Assembly: GCA_017528315.1 (NCBI GenBank)
Contig: JAFXOW010000036.1
Span: 1 to 64,000 of the forward strand
DNA: 64,000 nucleotides
Origin: Bacilli bacterium
GTDB lineage: Bacteria; Bacillota_I; Bacilli_A; RF39; UBA660
Direction of reading: 5' to 3'
A model generated the notes under the pieces. The model was not told the DNA's origin. It worked only from the letters and a program-made list of their open reading frames with translations, and ran no database searches. Shown here in pieces: positions 1 to 8,353 of this stretch. How positions within the stretch are numbered: the stretch's first letter is position 1; every line of letters begins with the position of its first letter. Both the position numbers and the translations under genes were made by a program.

Positions 1-2
1 AT

Positions 3-161
3 TCAAGTATTGCAACATTAAAAGAAGATCCTAATAATCAACCAAAATGTATAAATTGTAGAAAACTTAAAGTAGAATGTCAAAAAGGTGGAACAACAAC
101 ATTGACAGTTAAATCACAAAAAGGAACTAGTAAAACTGCTAGAATTGAAGTAAAAAAATAA
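3..161 (+). CDS. C-terminal end of an Ig-like-domain surface protein (partial)
   Basis: Only the last 52 codons are in the window; the open frame enters from the left edge and stops with TAA. The tail has the alternating beta-strand look of a bacterial Ig-like (Big_2-type) domain, with TTTLTVKSQKG followed by TARIEVKK, a usual way for such a domain to end. Two Cys pairs (KCINC, VEC) lie just before it. Big_2 domains are normally found in secreted or wall-attached proteins, so an extracellular role is inferred. The function of the missing N-terminal part cannot be judged. Confidence 0.6.
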   Translation, partial: SSIATLKEDPNNQPKCINCRKLKVECQKGGTTTLTVKSQKGTSKTARIEVKK

Positions 162-220
162 TTTGAATCTTTTTTACATGCTAATATATTAGATAGTATT
201 TTAGTGAAAATGTATAATTT

Positions 221-252
221 ATTCTTTTCATAAGTATTGAAAAGAATTTTTT
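221..252 (+). terminator. Intrinsic terminator after the Ig-like gene
   Basis: A perfect 10-bp inverted repeat, ATTCTTTTCA (221-230) and TGAAAAGAAT (238-247), is followed directly by a T run. Confidence 0.8.
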
Positions 253-256
253 ATTT

Positions 257-265
257 TGTTATAAT
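257..265 (+). promoter_or_regulatory. Extended -10 promoter for the secreted protein gene
   Basis: TGT-TATAAT (TATAAT at 260-265) sits 26 bp before the start codon at 292, immediately after the preceding terminator T-tract. TGn-TATAAT recurs many times in this window and appears to be a common promoter form here. Confidence 0.6.
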
Positions 266-291
266 TTAATTGTTAAGATATGAGGTAAGTT

Positions 292-837
292 ATGAAAAAA
301 AATATAATAATAATTGCTGTAATAACTTTTTCTTTAGTGGGAATATTTCTTGGTAAAGAATATATAAAGCCTAGTAGTGCTAAAGAAGATAATATTTGGA
401 ATGTTTATTTAGATAATATGAAATCATCAGTTATAAACGGAAATGTATTTGTACCTAGTAATCCTGAAATTGAAAATACAACGGTTAAGGCATATGATGT
501 TTTAATTAGTAAGAAAGGTGATTATGCAACTTTTACTTTTGATGTTGTAAATGGAGGAAATATTGATGCTAATCTTTCATCTTTAATTAAAGTAGAGCCT
601 AAATGTATCAGTTTAGAGTTACCAGCAATTGTGAAAGATGAAGAATTAGTTTGTAATAATTTGGATTATGTAATTTATTATACAAATAATAATAAAGAAG
701 TTAAAATATCAGATGTAATAAAAGCTCATACAAAAGAAAATGTTACAATTAAAGTTGGTTTAAATGAAAATATAAAAGATGATCTTGTAAGTGATGTGCA
801 AGTGACTTTATTTGATATGATATTGGTATATAATTAA
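292..837 (+). CDS. Secreted or membrane-anchored protein of unknown function, 181 aa
   Basis: The N-terminus (residues 1-20) is a Lys-Lys start followed by a hydrophobic stretch, so it is a signal peptide or single membrane anchor with the rest outside. The mature part is rich in beta-strand-like segments (YDVLISKKGDYATFTFDV and VTIKVGLNENIKDD), compatible with one immunoglobulin-like fold, and has two Cys that could pair. No catalytic motif is visible. It has its own promoter and terminator and so is a single-gene unit next to another surface protein. GAGGT precedes the ATG at proper spacing. Confidence 0.75.
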   Translation: MKKNIIIIAVITFSLVGIFLGKEYIKPSSAKEDNIWNVYLDNMKSSVINGNVFVPSNPEIENTTVKAYDVLISKKGDYATFTFDVVNGGNIDANLSSLIKVEPKCISLELPAIVKDEELVCNNLDYVIYYTNNNKEVKISDVIKAHTKENVTIKVGLNENIKDDLVSDVQVTLFDMILVYN

Positions 838-838
838 G

Positions 839-862
839 AACTAAGAAATCTTAGTTTTTTTA
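839..862 (+). terminator. Intrinsic terminator
   Basis: AACTAAG (839-845), loop AAAT, CTTAGTT (850-856), then a T run that reaches into the 3' end of the convergent ftsW-like gene. Confidence 0.75.
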
Positions 863-1954
863 TATATTAATTTTTTTATTTTTAGAAATATTTAGTAGAA
901 TACCAATACCAACTAAACTAGTAAGAAGACTTGATCCCCCATATGACATAAAAGGGAGAGTAACACCAGTTACTGGAATTAATCCAATAACAACCGATAA
1001 ATTCATAATAACTTGGACTATTAATTGAAATATAAGACCAAAAGCTAAATATTTAGAAAATAGATTTTCTTCTTTTAATGCTATTTTTATACCTCGATAT
1101 AAAATAATACCAAATAGGGTTAAAATAATAAGAGTACCGACAATACCAAATTCTTCTGCAATGATTGAAAAAATAAAATCAGTTTGAGGTTCAGGTAGAT
1201 AAAAAGCTTTTTGACGACTATTTAAGTAGCCAACTCCAAATAAACCACCTGGACCAATGGCATATAAACTTTGGATGATTTGAAACCCAGTTCCTAAAGG
1301 ATCGCTCCAAGGATTTAGAAACGAAGTAATTCTATCCATACGGTAAGGAGCAATAATAATTAGACCAACAATTCCAATGACACCTAAGAAAAAAAGACCA
1401 ATAAAAAATTTTATATCAACCCCTGATATATAAAGTAAAGAAATAATAGTAACGACAATAATCATACCAGTTCCAAAATCTGGTTCTAACATAATAAGTC
1501 CAAATATTAATAATAAAATAAATAAAATAGGAAAAATACCCTTTTTATAATCTTTTAAAAATTTATCTGATTTAGATAAATATTTGCTAGTAAAAATTAT
1601 TAAACCAATTTTTGAAAATTCTGATGGTTGAATAGAAAAACTTCCTATACCAAACCAACTGCGACTACCATTTCTAATAATTCCGAGACCAGGTATAAGA
1701 ACTAAAATAAGTAAAACTATACAAACTATTAATATAGAAGTTGACCATTTAAAATATAATTTATGATTAATTTTAGATATAATTATCATTATAAATAATC
1801 CTATAATACTAAATATGCCTTGATTTATAACATATTTAAAGGGATTATGAAATTTATATTCAGCCCATATGAAAGATGCTGAATAGATCATAAAGAGTGA
1901 TATTATCATTAATAAAATTACAGCAAATAATAAAATTTTGTCAGTATGTTTCAC
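860..1954 (-). CDS. ftsW: FtsW/RodA/SpoVE family peptidoglycan polymerase (SEDS)
   Basis: Polytopic membrane protein of 364 aa with about ten hydrophobic segments. Family marks seen are MIYSAS near the N-terminus, WFGIGSFSIQPSEFSK after the third segment, and a Pro-rich C-terminal stretch (IPVTGVTLPFMSYGGSS), all typical of SEDS glycosyltransferases that polymerise lipid II together with a class B PBP. The start is GTG (1952-1954), chosen because GGTGAT lies 5 bp before it. The length fits FtsW or SpoVE; RodA cannot be ruled out from sequence alone. It is a single-gene unit facing away from the zinc-ribbon gene. Confidence 0.88.
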   Translation of the reverse strand: MKHTDKILLFAVILLMIISLFMIYSASFIWAEYKFHNPFKYVINQGIFSIIGLFIMIIISKINHKLYFKWSTSILIVCIVLLILVLIPGLGIIRNGSRSWFGIGSFSIQPSEFSKIGLIIFTSKYLSKSDKFLKDYKKGIFPILFILLLIFGLIMLEPDFGTGMIIVVTIISLLYISGVDIKFFIGLFFLGVIGIVGLIIIAPYRMDRITSFLNPWSDPLGTGFQIIQSLYAIGPGGLFGVGYLNSRQKAFYLPEPQTDFIFSIIAEEFGIVGTLIILTLFGIILYRGIKIALKEENLFSKYLAFGLIFQLIVQVIMNLSVVIGLIPVTGVTLPFMSYGGSSLLTSLVGIGILLNISKNKKINI

Positions 1955-2010
1955 TTTATCACCAATTAAGTTTATGTTTATTTAATAAAATTTAGAAAAA
2001 AGAAGTGCAA

Positions 2011-2037
2011 TTTATAATTATTTAGTTTATAATTATT
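2011..2037. repeat. Tandem 12-bp direct repeat in the divergent promoter region
   Basis: TTTATAATTATT occurs at 2011-2022 and again at 2026-2037, separated by TAG. Each copy contains TATAAT, so they may be alternative -10 elements for the gene at 2068, or a regulator site. Confidence 0.5.
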
Positions 2038-2067
2038 ATATAGTTAATTTATATAAAAGGAGAGAGT

Positions 2068-3126
2068 ATGGAAAAAGTATTAGATGAAAAGTGTTTAAAC
2101 TGTGGTGCCCAAATTACATACAATCCTAAAAAAAAGTTATTTACATGTGAATATTGTGGTGGAAAATTTACCTTAGAAGATATTAAAAAGAGTAAAGAAA
2201 AAGTTCATAAAACGGATAATTTAACTCGAGAATTTTCTAAGATGGAAGATATGGAAGGATATGTTTGTAAAAACTGTGGAGCAGCTATTATAAGTCTTGA
2301 TAATATATCATCAACAACTTGTCTTTACTGTAAAAGTAATGCGATTATTAAAAATAGATTAAGTGGAATTTATAAACCTGATAGCATAATACCTTTTAAG
2401 TTTTTAAAGGAAGATGCCATTTTGGCATTTAAAGCTTTATGTAAAGGAAGATTACTTTTACCAAGTGGTTTTAATGATACGAAAAATATAAGTGATATGG
2501 AAGGTTTGTATGTGCCATTTTGGTTATATGATTGTAAAAATACAGCATATCTTAAGTGTGATGCAACCAGAGTTTCAAGTTGGATGGATTCAAGATATGT
2601 TTATACTAAAACTGATTACTATAAAGTTGAACGTGGTGGAATCTTAAATTTTGAAAGTGTTCCTAATGATGCTGCAACTCGTTTTGATGACGAGATAATG
2701 AATGCTATAGAACCATTTGATTATAAGGATTTAATCAATTTTGAAACTTCTTATTTAGCTGGATTCTTAAGTGAAAAATATGATGTAGAAATGAGTGATG
2801 CATATATAAATGCTAAAACTCGTATTGAAAGTGATTCAACTAATTATTTGCGTTCTGAAATGAAAGGGTATACTAGCTTAATTAATAAAGAAAAAAAGAA
2901 TGATATAGAAGTAAATAAAACGAAATATGTCTTACTTCCAGTTTATGTTTTAAATATTAAATATAAAGATAAAATTTATCATTTTGCTATGAATGGTCAA
3001 ACTAAAAAAATGGTTGGAGAAATACCAGTTTCTAAAATAAAGTTATTAATTTTAAGTTTAGTAAGTTTCTGTTTTTCATTTGGAATAATACTTTTAATAT
3101 TCAAATTAATGGGATATAGGTGGTAA
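2068..3126 (+). CDS. Zinc-ribbon membrane protein of unknown function, 352 aa
   Basis: Two zinc ribbons open the protein: CLNCGA with CEYCGG (residues about 9-30) and CKNCGA with CLYCKS (about 67-88). A middle domain of about 230 residues has no motif I recognise, and one hydrophobic segment near 325-347 anchors the C-terminus. It looks like the TFIIB-type zinc-ribbon proteins of Bacillota that often sit beside TPM-domain proteins, and the next gene is one. The two are coupled: the SD for the next gene lies in the last codons of this one. Role inferred as envelope-associated; no reaction can be assigned. Confidence 0.7.
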   Translation: MEKVLDEKCLNCGAQITYNPKKKLFTCEYCGGKFTLEDIKKSKEKVHKTDNLTREFSKMEDMEGYVCKNCGAAIISLDNISSTTCLYCKSNAIIKNRLSGIYKPDSIIPFKFLKEDAILAFKALCKGRLLLPSGFNDTKNISDMEGLYVPFWLYDCKNTAYLKCDATRVSSWMDSRYVYTKTDYYKVERGGILNFESVPNDAATRFDDEIMNAIEPFDYKDLINFETSYLAGFLSEKYDVEMSDAYINAKTRIESDSTNYLRSEMKGYTSLINKEKKNDIEVNKTKYVLLPVYVLNIKYKDKIYHFAMNGQTKKMVGEIPVSKIKLLILSLVSFCFSFGIILLIFKLMGYRW

Positions 3127-3128
3127 GT

Positions 3129-4070
3129 ATGAAAAAATATATTTATTATTTAATATTTATTTTAATTTTATTTTTAATTTGGAAATTACCTGCAAGTGCT
3201 AAAGAATTTAAAACTTGTATAAGAACGGAAACAAATTTACATGTTAAAGATTATTTTATTAAGGGTAATAATTTAAATGATATAATGACAACTCCTTGCG
3301 TATTTGATTCTGATAAAATATATGACTATGCTAATCTTTTAACTGATTCTGAAGAAGAAAAATTATATGATGAAGTATGGAATTATATTGAAACTACTGG
3401 TTTTGATTTAGCAATTGTAACAATAAATGAAAATGTTAAAGGAAGTGCGGTTTATTTTGCTGATGATTTTTATGATTATAATTCCTTTGGTAAAGGTGAA
3501 ACTAGAGATGGATCGTTATTTTTAATAGACATGGATACTAGAAAAGTTTATATGTCAACTACTGGTAATGCTATTCTAATGTATAGTGATGATCGAATAG
3601 GAAATGATGAAGAATATCAAAATACTGGAACCATTACTGATTATGGATATGATTATGTTGTAAAACAAGAATACTACAATGCTTTTTCAGAAATGATTAA
3701 AAGAGCTTTATATTTTTATAATTTAGGATATCCGGAAAGTAATAAAAATATTGAAATAAATGAGATTGGAAAACCTATTGTAATCCATTATTTAAATTAT
3801 CCTTTTATAGGAGGAATATCTTTATTTATAACTTTAATTATAGCAATTATTTTTTATAATATAACCAGACTTAAAATAAAAGTAGGTTCAACTATTAGTT
3901 ATTTAAAAGAGAAAAATATAACTACAAGAAATGATAGATTAGTTAATACTATTGTAACTCATACTTTAAGAAATACTGATAGTGGAGGATCTTCTGGACA
4001 TTCGGGAGGTTCTAGTTATCATTCATCATCAAGTGGAGGATTTCATGGCGGTGGCGGTCGAAGTTTCTAA
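3129..4070 (+). CDS. TPM-domain (YgcG-like) membrane protein
   Basis: Residues 1-24 form a signal/anchor, the TPM domain covers roughly 55-190 (opening DYANLLTDSEEEKLYDEV, with ATVTI-like and TRDGSLFLID strands), a second membrane segment lies near 225-245, and the tail is a Gly/Ser/His-rich run ending GGGGRSF, the signature ending of YgcG-type TPM proteins. Start is the ATG at 3129, preceded by AGGTGG at 5 bp; an in-frame GTG at 3120 lies inside that SD and is unlikely. Family members are thought to act in the envelope, some in photosystem or envelope maintenance; the role here is open. Confidence 0.78.
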   Translation: MKKYIYYLIFILILFLIWKLPASAKEFKTCIRTETNLHVKDYFIKGNNLNDIMTTPCVFDSDKIYDYANLLTDSEEEKLYDEVWNYIETTGFDLAIVTINENVKGSAVYFADDFYDYNSFGKGETRDGSLFLIDMDTRKVYMSTTGNAILMYSDDRIGNDEEYQNTGTITDYGYDYVVKQEYYNAFSEMIKRALYFYNLGYPESNKNIEINEIGKPIVIHYLNYPFIGGISLFITLIIAIIFYNITRLKIKVGSTISYLKEKNITTRNDRLVNTIVTHTLRNTDSGGSSGHSGGSSYHSSSSGGFHGGGGRSF

Positions 4071-4587
4071 AGATAAGTTAAGAAAACAAATACTTGAAAA
4101 ACGTTTAAATATAACTAATAAAAAATTAAAAGAAGATATAATAACTGAAAAATTATTAAATAATGAAATAGTTAAAGAAAGTCAAAATATTTTAGTATAT
4201 ATTTCTTTATCTAATGAAGTATCAACAGTTTCCTTAATAGAAAATTTATTTAAATTAAAAAAAAATATTTATGCACCTAAGGTTGTGGATAAAAATATAA
4301 AATTTTATAAATTAAATAAAGATGATAAGTTATTAAAAGGGAAATATGGAATAATGGAACCAATTAGTAATGAAGAATTAAAAAGTTATGAAAATTCAGT
4401 TGTAATTGTTCCAGGATTAATGTTTGATAAATCAGGTAACCGCTTGGGATATGGTGGGGGTTATTATGATAGATTTTTAGAGAATAAAAATATCTATAAG
4501 ATAGGTATTTGTTTTAAAGAATTTTTAGTGGGTGAGTTAAAAAGTTTAAATCATGATATTAAAATGGATTTGATAATAACTGATTAA
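4045..4587 (+). CDS. 5-formyltetrahydrofolate cyclo-ligase
   Basis: Converts 5-formyl-THF to 5,10-methenyl-THF using ATP, in cytosolic one-carbon metabolism. The C-terminal signature LGYGGGYYDRFL is clear and the 180-aa length matches the family. The start is the ATG at 4045 with GTGGAGGA upstream; the open frame extends further 5' but only inside the TPM gene. It overlaps the Gly-rich 3' end of the TPM gene by 26 bp in another frame, so the two are probably translationally coupled. glyA, the other folate enzyme of the window, lies 40 kb away. Confidence 0.88.
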   Translation: MAVAVEVSKDKLRKQILEKRLNITNKKLKEDIITEKLLNNEIVKESQNILVYISLSNEVSTVSLIENLFKLKKNIYAPKVVDKNIKFYKLNKDDKLLKGKYGIMEPISNEELKSYENSVVIVPGLMFDKSGNRLGYGGGYYDRFLENKNIYKIGICFKEFLVGELKSLNHDIKMDLIITD

Positions 4588-4598
4588 ATGGTGATAAA

Positions 4599-6017
4599 GT
4601 GAAAAAGAAAATTATTAATATTTATTTGTTTCTTGTTGGATTAATATTTGTTATAGCTGGAGTAGTACCAGGAATAATAGATAATATTGAATATAAAAAA
4701 TTAGAAGAAGAAGTTATTTTAGTTAGTAATAGTTTGAAAAATAATAGTATTAGTAGTTTAGATATAGATATGTCTAAAAAAATTACTATTAAAAATATTA
4801 AATTAGAAAAAACTTTAGAAAAATATTTAGATAATATAGTAAAAATAACTTCTAGTATAGTAAATGTTACAAGTGATAGTAAATATAATAAAATATTAGA
4901 TATTAATGGTTTACAAAATGATAATTTAGATAATTTAGTTAAAGATTTAGATTATATTAAAGATAATTATAATAAATTAAGTGAAGAACTATTAAATATT
5001 AAAATAGAAGAATTAGATGATGAAAAATATAATGAATTATTAAATACAATAAATGTTGATAATTATAATAATATAATTATAAGTAATTTAGAAAAAATTG
5101 AAAGTTATAGAAAGATACTTTTATTTTTAAAGAAAAATAATAATTATAAAATAGATGATAATAAAGTTGTTTTTTTAAAAAGAAATGGTTATGATGATTT
5201 TGTTAATATTTTAAATGATATTAAAAGTAACAATTTAAATATGTTTGAATTTGATTTAACAAAGGATTTAGAAGGACCAATTATAAATGCAAGTGATGTA
5301 ACTATCTATGAAGGAACTTACTATAATATAGAAAATGCTATCTCTTGTATTGATGAAATAGATGGAGAAGTTTCTTGTCGTATAAATGGTTCTTATGATA
5401 GAAATAAAGTTGGTGTTTATCCAATTAAAATAAGTGCAGTTGATAAATCAGAAATAACAAGTGAAAAAGTAATTTATATTAAAGTAATTGAAAAAGCAAT
5501 GTCTAAATATTATATGGAGATAATTAGAAATCAGAATACAGTTATAGTTTATGAATTAGATAATAATAAGGAGTATACGAAAATAGCTCAAGTATTTCCT
5601 TGTTCAACTGGGAAAAATGGTTCAACACCTACGGGAATATTTTATACAAAAAAAGGTTATTCTTGGGGGTCTTTAATACATGGTTTATGGGGTCAATATT
5701 ATACAGTTATAACAGGTGATATTTTATTTCATTCGGTTCCATATGAAGCAATGTCAAAAGATACTTTGGAATGGGAAGAATATAATAAACTAGGAAATTC
5801 AGTTAGTGCTGGATGTGTTAGATTATCGGTTGCTGATGCTAAATGGATATATGATAATTGTCCAAGTGGAACTAAATTAAAAATATATGATGGTGAACTT
5901 CCAAATGGTGTTATAAAACCAATTACTTTAAAAATAGATGAAAATAGTCCTTTTATAGGTTGGGATCCAACTGATCCAGATATAAATAATCCTTGGAATA
6001 AAAATAATACAGAATAG
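4599..6017 (+). CDS. L,D-transpeptidase (YkuD domain) with membrane anchor and Ig-like domain
   Basis: Residues 1-25 are a membrane anchor, about 30-215 is an Asn/Lys-rich helical spacer, about 225-300 is a DUF5011-like Ig repeat (EGPIINASDVTIYEGTYYNI, then YPIKISAVDKS), and the C-terminal YkuD domain carries the HSVPY histidine and the catalytic motif SAGCVRLSVADAKWIYD. YkuD enzymes make 3-3 cross-links or attach proteins to peptidoglycan outside the cell. Start is GTG with GGTGAT 4 bp upstream. It follows the cyclo-ligase gene by 11 bp and precedes tcdA, so it is in the same operon. Confidence 0.88.
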   Translation: MKKKIINIYLFLVGLIFVIAGVVPGIIDNIEYKKLEEEVILVSNSLKNNSISSLDIDMSKKITIKNIKLEKTLEKYLDNIVKITSSIVNVTSDSKYNKILDINGLQNDNLDNLVKDLDYIKDNYNKLSEELLNIKIEELDDEKYNELLNTINVDNYNNIIISNLEKIESYRKILLFLKKNNNYKIDDNKVVFLKRNGYDDFVNILNDIKSNNLNMFEFDLTKDLEGPIINASDVTIYEGTYYNIENAISCIDEIDGEVSCRINGSYDRNKVGVYPIKISAVDKSEITSEKVIYIKVIEKAMSKYYMEIIRNQNTVIVYELDNNKEYTKIAQVFPCSTGKNGSTPTGIFYTKKGYSWGSLIHGLWGQYYTVITGDILFHSVPYEAMSKDTLEWEEYNKLGNSVSAGCVRLSVADAKWIYDNCPSGTKLKIYDGELPNGVIKPITLKIDENSPFIGWDPTDPDINNPWNKNNTE

Positions 6018-6026
6018 GTGATAGAA

Positions 6027-6701
6027 ATGGAATTTGATAGATTTAAATTATTAGTAGGAGATACTTTTTCTAAAATAGAAAATTTAAAAGTTTTAATTTT
6101 AGGAGTTGGGGGAGTTGGAGGATATGTTGTTGAAAGTTTAGCTAGATGTGGAGTTTCAAATATTACGATAGTTGATAGTGATTCTATTGATATAACTAAT
6201 ATTAATAGACAAATAATTGCTTTAAATTCAACAATTGGAAAGAAAAAAGTAGATGTTTTAAAATCTAGAATATTAGATATAAATCCTGAATGTCTAGTAG
6301 ATACTTTTGATTTATTTTATAAAGAAGAAAATAAAGATATAATTTTTAATCAAAAATATGATTATGTAATAGATTGTTGTGATACTATTAAAAGTAAAGA
6401 AATAATAATTAGAGAATGTTTAAAAAGAAATATTAAAATTATATCATCAATGGGAGCAGGATTTAAATATGATCCGACTAAAATAAAAATAGATAAATTA
6501 AAGAAAACTAGTTATGATAAAATTGCAAGTATCTTAAGATATAATTTAAGAGATAATAAAGATGCTTTAGAAATACCAGTCGTCTATTCAACGGAAGTTG
6601 TTGATAAAAAAAGTGAGGTTATTGGATCAAATTCATATATTCCAGCAATTTTTGGTTTATATATAACAGCATACATAATAGAAGAGGTGAAGAATTTATG
6701 A
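6027..6701 (+). CDS. tcdA: tRNA threonylcarbamoyladenosine dehydratase
   Basis: ThiF/E1-like Rossmann enzyme that cyclises t6A37 of tRNA to ct6A using ATP. Seen: glycine-rich nucleotide loop LGVGGVGGYV, the SDSIDITNINRQ segment with the conserved Asn-x-x-Arg-Gln, and DCCDTIKSK. The usual C-terminal extension is short (224 aa in all). The ATG at 6027 is preferred over the GTG at 6018 because AGGTGAT is 4 bp upstream of the ATG. The stop overlaps the start of the 25-codon ORF that follows. Confidence 0.88.
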   Translation: MEFDRFKLLVGDTFSKIENLKVLILGVGGVGGYVVESLARCGVSNITIVDSDSIDITNINRQIIALNSTIGKKKVDVLKSRILDINPECLVDTFDLFYKEENKDIIFNQKYDYVIDCCDTIKSKEIIIRECLKRNIKIISSMGAGFKYDPTKIKIDKLKKTSYDKIASILRYNLRDNKDALEIPVVYSTEVVDKKSEVIGSNSYIPAIFGLYITAYIIEEVKNL

Positions 6702-6775
6702 AAAAAGAATATATGCCAACATTTTTACTTATAGTTTTAATGATTGCTATGTTAATTTATTATTATATGGGATAA
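6698..6775 (+). CDS. Small single-pass membrane protein, 25 aa
   Basis: ATG overlaps the tcdA stop as ATGA and is preceded by GAGGTG at 9 bp. The product begins MKKEYMPTF, continues with a hydrophobic stretch of about 17 residues (LLIVLMIAMLIYYYMG) and stops with TAA. Charge followed by a membrane span is what a small membrane protein looks like. Its function is unknown; translational coupling to tcdA argues it is made. Confidence 0.5.
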   Translation: MKKEYMPTFLLIVLMIAMLIYYYMG

Positions 6776-6793
6776 AAATTTAATTAAAAAATG

Positions 6794-6821
6794 TTGAATA
6801 ATAAGAAAAATTTGATATAAT
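6794..6821 (+). promoter_or_regulatory. Sigma-A-type promoter for the SPFH gene
   Basis: TTGAAT (6794-6799), 16-bp spacer, TATAAT (6816-6821), 20 bp before the start codon. Confidence 0.75.
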
Positions 6822-6841
6822 GTTAGTAGGAGAGTGATATT

Positions 6842-7963
6842 ATGGGTTTAATTAAATCAGCTTTCACATCAATTAGTAGTACCCTTCATGATCAATGGGA
6901 AGACTATATTACATGTGATAGTTTAGATAATGATACTTTAGTTGTTAAAAAGACAACAAAAAATGGAATAATTTCTAATAAGAGTCGTATTCAAGTTGCA
7001 CCTGGACAGGTTGCTTTAATCTTTGATTCGGGGAAAATTTTAGATGCAACAGCTGAAGAAGGAATTTATACTTTTGATTCTTCAAGTTCACCATCTTTAT
7101 TTGCAGGACAGTTTGGTGAAATGTTTAAAGAAATGTGGGAAAGGTTTAAGTATAATGGAGCACCTAGTAAAGAACAAGCAGTATTTTATATTAATGCCAA
7201 AGAAATAATTGATAATAAGTTTGGTTCAGCTAGTCCAATGGCTTATCCAGATCCAGAATACAAAAATATTTATATAAGATATTTTGGTGTATATTCATTT
7301 AAGATAAGTGATCCATTTGCTTTTGTTTCAAATATAGCTGGAAATATAAGTGATTCTTATACTAAGAGCGAGTTAATGGAACAAGCAAATGCTGAATTTG
7401 TAAGTGCTCTTGATGTTGCTTTACAAGACTGTGCTCATGAAGGCATAGTATTCTCAAGTCTTCCAAGTAAACAATTAGTAATTGCTGACCATATGAATGA
7501 AGCACTTGATTCAAAATGGAAAAATCTTCGTGGTATGGAAGTTGTGAGTGTTGCTATTGAAAAAATTACACCGGATGATGAATCAAGAGAGAGAATTCAA
7601 AAATTTGATAATGCAGCTATGTATGGTAAACAAGAATATGCTGCTGGACGAATGGTTGATGCAACAGCAACGGCTATGGAAAATGCTGCTAGTAATCCAA
7701 ATGGTGCTGGTGCAGGATTCATGGGACTTGGTATGATGAATGGTGCCATGGGAGGTGTTGTTGGAAATCCACTTGAATATGTGGAAAAAAACAATGCAAA
7801 GAAAGAAGCAACAGGAGTTAAGTGTCCAAACTGTGGAAGTATGGAAAGTGGAAAATTCTGCAGTAAATGTGGAACAAAATTAGAAAACGAAAAACATTGT
7901 CCTAATTGTGGTGAAACAGTAACTGGTAATTTCTGTAGTAAATGTGGAACTAAAGTAGAATAA
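6842..7963 (+). CDS. SPFH/band-7 protein with C-terminal zinc ribbons (YdjI-like)
   Basis: 373 aa. The N-terminal two thirds match the virion core protein-like SPFH group (VAPGQVALIFDSGKILDATAEEG near residues 57-78, with a band-7 helix region to about 260), then a Gly/Met/Asn-rich linker, then two zinc ribbons: CPNCG..CSKCG and CPNCG..CSKCG in the last 45 residues. Related B. subtilis YdjI is linked to envelope-stress (PspA-type) assemblies; a membrane-surface scaffold role here is inferred. No transmembrane segment is evident. It has its own promoter and terminator. Confidence 0.78.
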   Translation: MGLIKSAFTSISSTLHDQWEDYITCDSLDNDTLVVKKTTKNGIISNKSRIQVAPGQVALIFDSGKILDATAEEGIYTFDSSSSPSLFAGQFGEMFKEMWERFKYNGAPSKEQAVFYINAKEIIDNKFGSASPMAYPDPEYKNIYIRYFGVYSFKISDPFAFVSNIAGNISDSYTKSELMEQANAEFVSALDVALQDCAHEGIVFSSLPSKQLVIADHMNEALDSKWKNLRGMEVVSVAIEKITPDDESRERIQKFDNAAMYGKQEYAAGRMVDATATAMENAASNPNGAGAGFMGLGMMNGAMGGVVGNPLEYVEKNNAKKEATGVKCPNCGSMESGKFCSKCGTKLENEKHCPNCGETVTGNFCSKCGTKVE

Positions 7964-7989
7964 AGGCTAAGATTAGTCTTTTTCTTTTA
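7963..7989 (+). terminator. Intrinsic terminator after the SPFH gene
   Basis: AAGGCTA (7963-7969), loop AGAT, TAGTCTT (7974-7980), then TTTCTTTT. Confidence 0.75.
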
Positions 7990-8007
7990 ATTTATAAAAA
8001 AATTCTC

Positions 8008-8035
8008 TTGAAATATATGGATAATATGATATAAT
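8008..8035 (+). promoter_or_regulatory. Promoter of the rimP-nusA-infB operon
   Basis: TTGAAA (8008-8013), 16-bp spacer, TATAAT (8030-8035). All genes to rbfA follow without another obvious promoter or terminator. Confidence 0.8.
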
Positions 8036-8044
8036 ACATATGAC

Positions 8045-8064
8045 GAGTGGGAGAAATCCTACTC
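8045..8064 (+). promoter_or_regulatory. 5' leader hairpin of the rimP operon
   Basis: GAGTGGG (8045-8051), loop AGAAAT, CCTACTC (8058-8064), a 7-bp stem with one G-U, starting right at the expected transcription start and not followed by a T tract, so not a terminator. Similar GAGTGGG/CCCACTC stems occur in leaders of this operon in other Bacilli as I remember them; a role in autoregulation or RNA stability is inference. Confidence 0.5.
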
Positions 8065-8083
8065 TTTAGTTTATAGGAGGAGT

Positions 8084-8353
8084 ATGGAAGAGAGAATTAA
8101 AGAGGTTTTAAAAGATAAATTAACTAATTTAAATTTAAGTGTTTATAGTGTTCTTTTAGAGAAAGAAGATAGTAATTTATTTTTAAGGATAGCTCTTGAT
8201 GGTGAAAAGTTGGACTTAGATACGATTGTCGAAGCAACTAAAGTAATTGATCCGATTGTATCAAGTACAGTTGATAATGAAAAATTAATTAAAGATTCAT
8301 ATATTTTAGAAGTATATGGTAGAAGTAAGGAGGATACAGATGAAAAAAATTAA
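8084..8353 (+). CDS. rimP: Ribosome maturation factor RimP, short form
   Basis: 89 aa against about 150 for typical RimP, which helps 30S subunit maturation. The N-terminal alpha/beta domain is recognisable (LRIALDGEKLDLDTIVEATKVIDPIV, close to the family pattern LRVFID..GVSLDDC), and ILEV near residue 78 corresponds to the end of that domain (YxLEVSSPG). The C-terminal SH3-like domain is absent. Identity rests on this match plus position directly before nusA. Its last 14 bp overlap nusA in another frame. Confidence 0.78.
   Translation: MEERIKEVLKDKLTNLNLSVYSVLLEKEDSNLFLRIALDGEKLDLDTIVEATKVIDPIVSSTVDNEKLIKDSYILEVYGRSKEDTDEKN

Noticed and set aside
7597-7794. Antisense open frame inside the SPFH gene
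   Set aside because: Lies wholly within a well-supported gene, no SD, composition is a mirror of the sense codons.
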